From: Flavobacterium panici
Lineage (GTDB): Bacteria; Bacteroidota; Bacteroidia; Flavobacteriales; Flavobacteriaceae
DNA: 64,000 nucleotides
NCBI RefSeq assembly: GCF_903819335.1
Contig: NZ_CAIJDE010000017.1
Coordinates: 310,001-374,000 of the forward strand
Direction of reading: 5' to 3'
A program made the translations under genes and the position numbers. Numbering within the stretch: the stretch's first letter is position 1; every line of letters starts with the position of its first letter. Under the pieces are notes generated by a model. The model was given only the letters and a program-made list of their open reading frames with translations, did not search any database and was not told where the DNA came from. Shown here one piece after another: positions 48,501 to 54,500 of the stretch.

Positions 48501-51500
48501 TAAATCAGCTCCAGAATTAGTATCTACAGTTAAAGTGGCACTATTGCCATAAGTCGATGATGGTACTGTTGATGGGCTTTTCGCGAAAGCGTAAGTATAA
48601 TTTGGCGTACCGCCTGCAGCCGTAACTGTAATTTGTGAATTATCGTTATTACAATTTACATTAGTAGATGCTGCTGTAAATGTTAATGCATTTGCAGGCT
48701 CAGCAATAATAATACTTGCTGTATTTGTACAACCTGTTGCATTGTCTCTTACTTGTACAGAATATGTTCCTGCAGCAACGTTTGCTAATGTTAATGTATT
48801 TCCTGATTTTGTTATTGAGGCAGCCGCCGCAGGAGGTGTTACTGTATAAGTATAAGCACCAATTGTTGCATTACCAGAAACTGTAAAAGTTCCAGATCCT
48901 GTTGCTCCTCCTTTACAAAGAGCATCACTTGTTTTATTACCAGCAACTGAAATTGGACTTACAGCATTGATAATATATGGTTCTTCATAATAACATCCGT
49001 TAGCATCGGTAACTTTAAAGTTATAAGTTCCCGCTGCTAATCCAGCAAATACTCCTGTAGTATTTGTTGCTACAGATGCTGCTGGTGATGTAATTGCATA
49101 CGTTAAAGTCCCTACTCCATTTGTGGCAGTAGCAGTAACTGTAGTTGTAGTTGCTGTACAAGTAACCGCAGCATTACTAAATGCTAAATCTGTTGGAGGG
49201 TTTAATCTGTTAATTGTAACTGTTTGAACTGGAGTTTTACAACCTTGTGCATCACTAACTACATAAGAAATAGTTTGGTTTGTTCCATTATCTGTTACAG
49301 ATAATGTACGCGTACTTGTAAAAGTTGTCCCTCCGTCAAAACTATATTGATAAGGAGCTGTACCTGTTGTTGGAACAGCAATTGTTACAGTAGCCGCTTG
49401 TTTAACATTTGAAGCATTACATGAAAATGCAGTTGCACTTGCAGTAGCTGTTAATGTTGTTGGCTGCGTAATAGTAATATTTCCAACTGCAGATTTACAA
49501 CCTTTACTATCCATTACCTGGAATGTATAAGTTCCTGCAGCTAATCCTGTGTAATCTGATTGAGCAATAAATGTTGCACTTCCGTTGAAACTGTAAGTAT
49601 ATCCTCCAGATCCACCTGCTCCGACTAATTGAATAGAACCTGTTGAAGCTCCATTACATGTTGCATTTACTTTCGTAGCTGTAACTGTTGGATTTGAAAT
49701 TGGATTTACAACTGCGCTAGTTGTAGTAATACAACCTTTTGAATCTGTAATTTCAAAAGTATAAGTATTTGCAGTTGTTGCAGTATATACAAATGAATTA
49801 CCTGTTACATTGTTACTACCACTGTAAGTTCCTGAACCTATTTTAACTTTATATTTAAATGCACTTGTACCTCCCGTAATAGAAACTGTGATAGTAGCAT
49901 TTGGAGAAGTAGTACAATCTAACGTTTTAGAGATTGTTGCGCTTCCTTCTAATTCAGGTGCAATTACAATGTTGCTAACTGTAGCTGTACAGTTATTACT
50001 GTCTGTTACAACAACATTATGTGTACCAGGACCTACATTCGTAAATGTATTTGAAGTTTGTGCAGCTCCGCCGTCTAAACTATAAGTTAAAGTTCCTGTT
50101 CCTGTAGCTGTTACTACAAGTGTTGCCTGATTAGTAGAATCATAACATAAATCTGAACTCGCAGCTAATGAAGCTGTTGGAGCTGTTGGATTATTAATAT
50201 TTACAGTAGCTGAAGCTGGAGAAGTACAAGCGTTTACATCTCTAACCACTATTCTATATGTTCCTGAAGCAACGTTTGTAAATATATTCGAAGTTTGGAA
50301 TGGTACTACAACTGTAGTTCCATTAGATTGTCTTAACTCATATTGGTAAGCCGGTGTCCCTCCTGTTACTGTTGCGGTAATGGAAGCGCCAGTTGTACAA
50401 GTAGGCTGAGCCGTAACCTGAGCTGTAACTGCTAATGCTGCTGGTGCAGTAATAGGTTGAGAGAATGGGAAGCTACAAGTCGATGCACTATTGTTGAAAC
50501 GAACTTGAATTGAATAGGTTTGGCTTGTTAAACCTGTTACAGTTACAGGAGATACTTTAGAATTTACCCAGGTAGTTCCATTATTCATAGAATAATCGAA
50601 TCCGTATGGAAGATTAAAGTTTTCTGCTGCTAATGTAATTTCTCCGTTATTTCCTCCATTACAAGTAACATTTTTAACTCCTGTTATAGAAGCTGTAAAT
50701 GCTTTATTACTGTCGATAACAATAGGGAAATCTTTTTGAGTAATACATGATTTTGGAATCTGACGTACCCAGATATCATCGATAACTAAGTCATTACCTC
50801 CATATTCAGTACTTCCTGAACGAATTCTGAAAGTAAGGTTTGTGTTATTTCCTGGATTTAACGAGATATTTATTGGAACCCATTTTGTTCTGTTAGCATC
50901 ATTTGCTGCTTCAGCAATTTTACCTGTATCTTCAGTAGCAACAACATTACCAGAACCATCAACCAATTCGAATCTTACAATTGGAGCTGCTCCGGTTACA
51001 CCTGTATTTAATAAGTTACCTACATATAAGGAAACCATTACAGGCTGATTTGGGATAACATCAATAATTGGTTTGCTATATAAAACTCCATAAGGTCCTG
51101 CTGCACCACCAATATTTACTAATAAATATCTTCCGTTTGCATCTGTTCCATTTGTTGTATGGTCTTTAAAGTGGTACCAAGCTGTATCACCTCTCCAGAA
51201 GAAACTTGTAACTGAGTATTGGTTATCTTCAACAGAACGAGTTGGAGTTCCGTTTAAAGAACAAGTATATGGAGGGTTAACTCTTTGGTCGTTGAAACAG
51301 TAAGCCGATGCAATACCAGGAGTTGTTGTAGTTCCTCCAGAACCAAAATCTTCTTGTAATAAATTACTATAAGTTGGTACTGAAACTAAATTGTATTTTA
51401 CACTTACTGTGTGAGATCCTGATGGAACATTTACAAAAACGTTCGAAGGAGTATTTGTGTTTAAAACATTATCTAAATAATATTCATAGCTGTAATTTGC

Positions 51501-54500
51501 CCCACCACCATTTGTTACCGTTACAGTACTTGTTGCAGTTCCATTACAATTAAATACTGGTGCTCCAACTGCAATTGTAGGGTCTGCAGGTTTTGGATCT
51601 AATATAACTCCAGGCATTGCGAACGTACAGCCTTTTGAATCTCTAACATAAAGTGTATAAGTTCCCGGTGCTACGTAAGCTTCATTTGATGTTCCGTAAG
51701 TTGTTCCTCCGTTAAAGCTATATGTGTAAGGAGGAGTTCCACCTTGAGGGTTTGTAATACGTACTTTACCAAAACCATTACCTGATGGATCACAACCTGC
51801 TAATTCAGAAACACCCGCAGAAGCACTTAATGCATTTGCAGGAGCTGTAATTGTAATAGTAGTTGCAGGATCAGTACATGTAGTTCCTGATAAAGTATAT
51901 TTAACTACAACATTGTAAGTTCCGCCTGTTAAATTAGAGAAAACAGGAGTAGTGCTAAATGTCGCACCATTGTCAATACTGTATTGTAAAGTATATCCGT
52001 TTGCGTTTGTAACGTTAATATTAATTTGAGCTGTACCGCCGTTACAATTAATTTCTGTATTTGTTATATTGTAAACAGGCTTAGGATTTCCTGTAACTGT
52101 AATTGATGTTGTTGCCTCACAGTTATTAGAATCAACTAAACGAATATTATATGTTCCAGCTGTTGTAAAAGTAATTTCGTTTGAAGTAAGGAAAGTAGTC
52201 GATCCATTTACAAAGAAGAAATATGGTGCTGTACCTCCAGAACCTGATAATGTAATTTTACCATCGCTACATGCTGTAAGAGGTGTTGTCAAGGCTGCAG
52301 TTGCTACTAGAGGAGCTGCAATGTTATTTATAGAAATAACACTTGACACATTACAAGTTGGAGCTGGTGTACCGCCAATTGGTGCATTTGTAACTCTTAC
52401 CCTGTAAGTGGTTCCAGGATTTAAATTAGCAAAAGTATAATCTGAAGCTGCAATAGGCCCAACACTATTTACAAGTGCATTTGTAGCATTATTATATAAG
52501 TAATAATAATATTGCGGGTCTATATTTAAAGCACCTACTTTTATACTTCCTTTATCTCCGTAACAAGTTGGTTGAGTTACTGCTGTAGTAATCTGTAAGT
52601 CTCTGCTTCTAATAAGAATACCCGGAACAGAAAAAATACATGGATTAGTAGCAACACCAATTTGTCTGATATAAACAGTATAAGAGTTAGGAGTTGTAAT
52701 ATTGAAAGTATTACTTGTTTGATATGCTCCTACTGCACCACTAGGATCAGTTCTGATAGCATATTCATAACCTGCAGGCACGCCGCCAATTGTAATACTT
52801 CCAGGAACACCACAAATAATATCTTTATGTGTTTCTGTTGGAGTTAACAAATTCGTATAAACATTAAAGTAGAAACGGTTGAAACATCCTCCCGCATAAT
52901 TTAATGTTACTCGAAATTGTCCTGCCTGGTTTGCCGTATAATTTGGCCCTGAACCAACACTAGCCCATGTACAGGCAGCATTTTCATTGGCACAATTTTG
53001 ATTTGTAACAGCAGTACAACTTCCTTCATTTAATTTCTCCCAAACAATACTTGTTGCGTCAGAAATACTTGTAGTAATTTGTCTGACAGCATTTGAACCA
53101 CACAAGAAAATATTTGGTAATTTTTTTCCATCATTAGAACAAGTTACTACCTGATCTGCGAAAGGAATTACCGGATTTTCTACTGTTGCTCCAAATCTTG
53201 TTACAACAAATGACTGATAGATTGATCTACAAGGTGCAGCAGCGAGATTATAAACATAATAAGTTCCAGGATCTTTTACATTAAATACTTGTCCTTTTCC
53301 TATTTCAATAGTTCTTGCTTCATCACTATACCAAGTATAATCTGAATAACCATTAGCAGCTGTTAAGTTAATATTTGCTCCACAAAGTGTAACGTTCGTG
53401 GTGTATTTACAACCATCTACTCCAACTAAAAAGTTTGTCGCTTTTGGAACTAAAATACATCCTGTATTGGTATTAACACTCGGGTCATCAGAAATTGTAA
53501 AACTTGTATTTTGCTGTCCTTTGTACGTTGCATAAGCAGAGTTGTCAATACTATTAGAACAAGCCTCACTTAAACTTTGACAATCAGGAACAACCTTAAC
53601 CTTAAAGCTTATAATTTTTTCAGGGTCACCAACTTTAACAATGTTGTTGTTTATTGCAAAAACAATATTTCTTGTCGTTGCATTATAACTTTGAACCGTT
53701 ACCCCAGTTGGTAACGAAACAATATCAGCCGGATAATTGAAAATAATATTAATAGGCAGCTGATCTCGAATTGTAAATGAGGTAGCATTATCATTACCTG
53801 TATTTTTAAAACCAATTTCGTAGTTTAACTGCTGTCCTAAAGTAACATTTTGCCCGCCAATATTTGCTCCTAAATTATTTTTTACAATTTTAGTTAAAAC
53901 AATTTTCGGTTCAATAATCTCAACGTTAAAAGCATTGAAAAAGAGTCCATAACCGTCTCCTCCCGTACTAAGCTTTAATTGTGCCGAGGTATCGTTGTTT
54001 TTAATAATTGCATTTGCGGCATTATTAAGATTTATAATCCCCGCTTCAAACCCCAGGGTATTACCACTACTTGGTGTTCGGTCTGTATAAGGACCATTAA
54101 CATCATTAAACGTACTATTAAAGAAGTTATTTACCGAACGCTCAGTAGTAAAAATATCAGTATTATTAATAGAATATTTATCGCCAGTAAGGTTAACGTC
54201 TCCCTCTAAAGCGGCAAAAGCTAATTTTGCTTTTACAACTCCTGTTGGAATTGTTTTGAAACCTGTTAAGTCATAAGTTACAGGTCCACTAGATGCTTGT
54301 ATCCAACGAAGACCGTCGAAAGAAGTAATATACTTTGCAGATGATTTTGGATCTTCATAAACAACAAATAAATTCCACCCTGCAGAAAAACCTCCATTGA
54401 TTCCACCTCTTCCAGAAATAATATTAGCAACTGTATAAGTTCCTTCAGGATTTGCTAATCCTTGTACCATCGTTGTTAGATCATAATAGTATGCATAAGG

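Noticed and set aside
30605..54209. Many plus-strand open frames of 60-100 codons opposite sprB, some recurring at about 1.7-kb spacing
   Set aside because: They are antisense shadows of the repeated coding sequence; the spacing only mirrors the sprB modules, and none has a promoter word or recognisable product.
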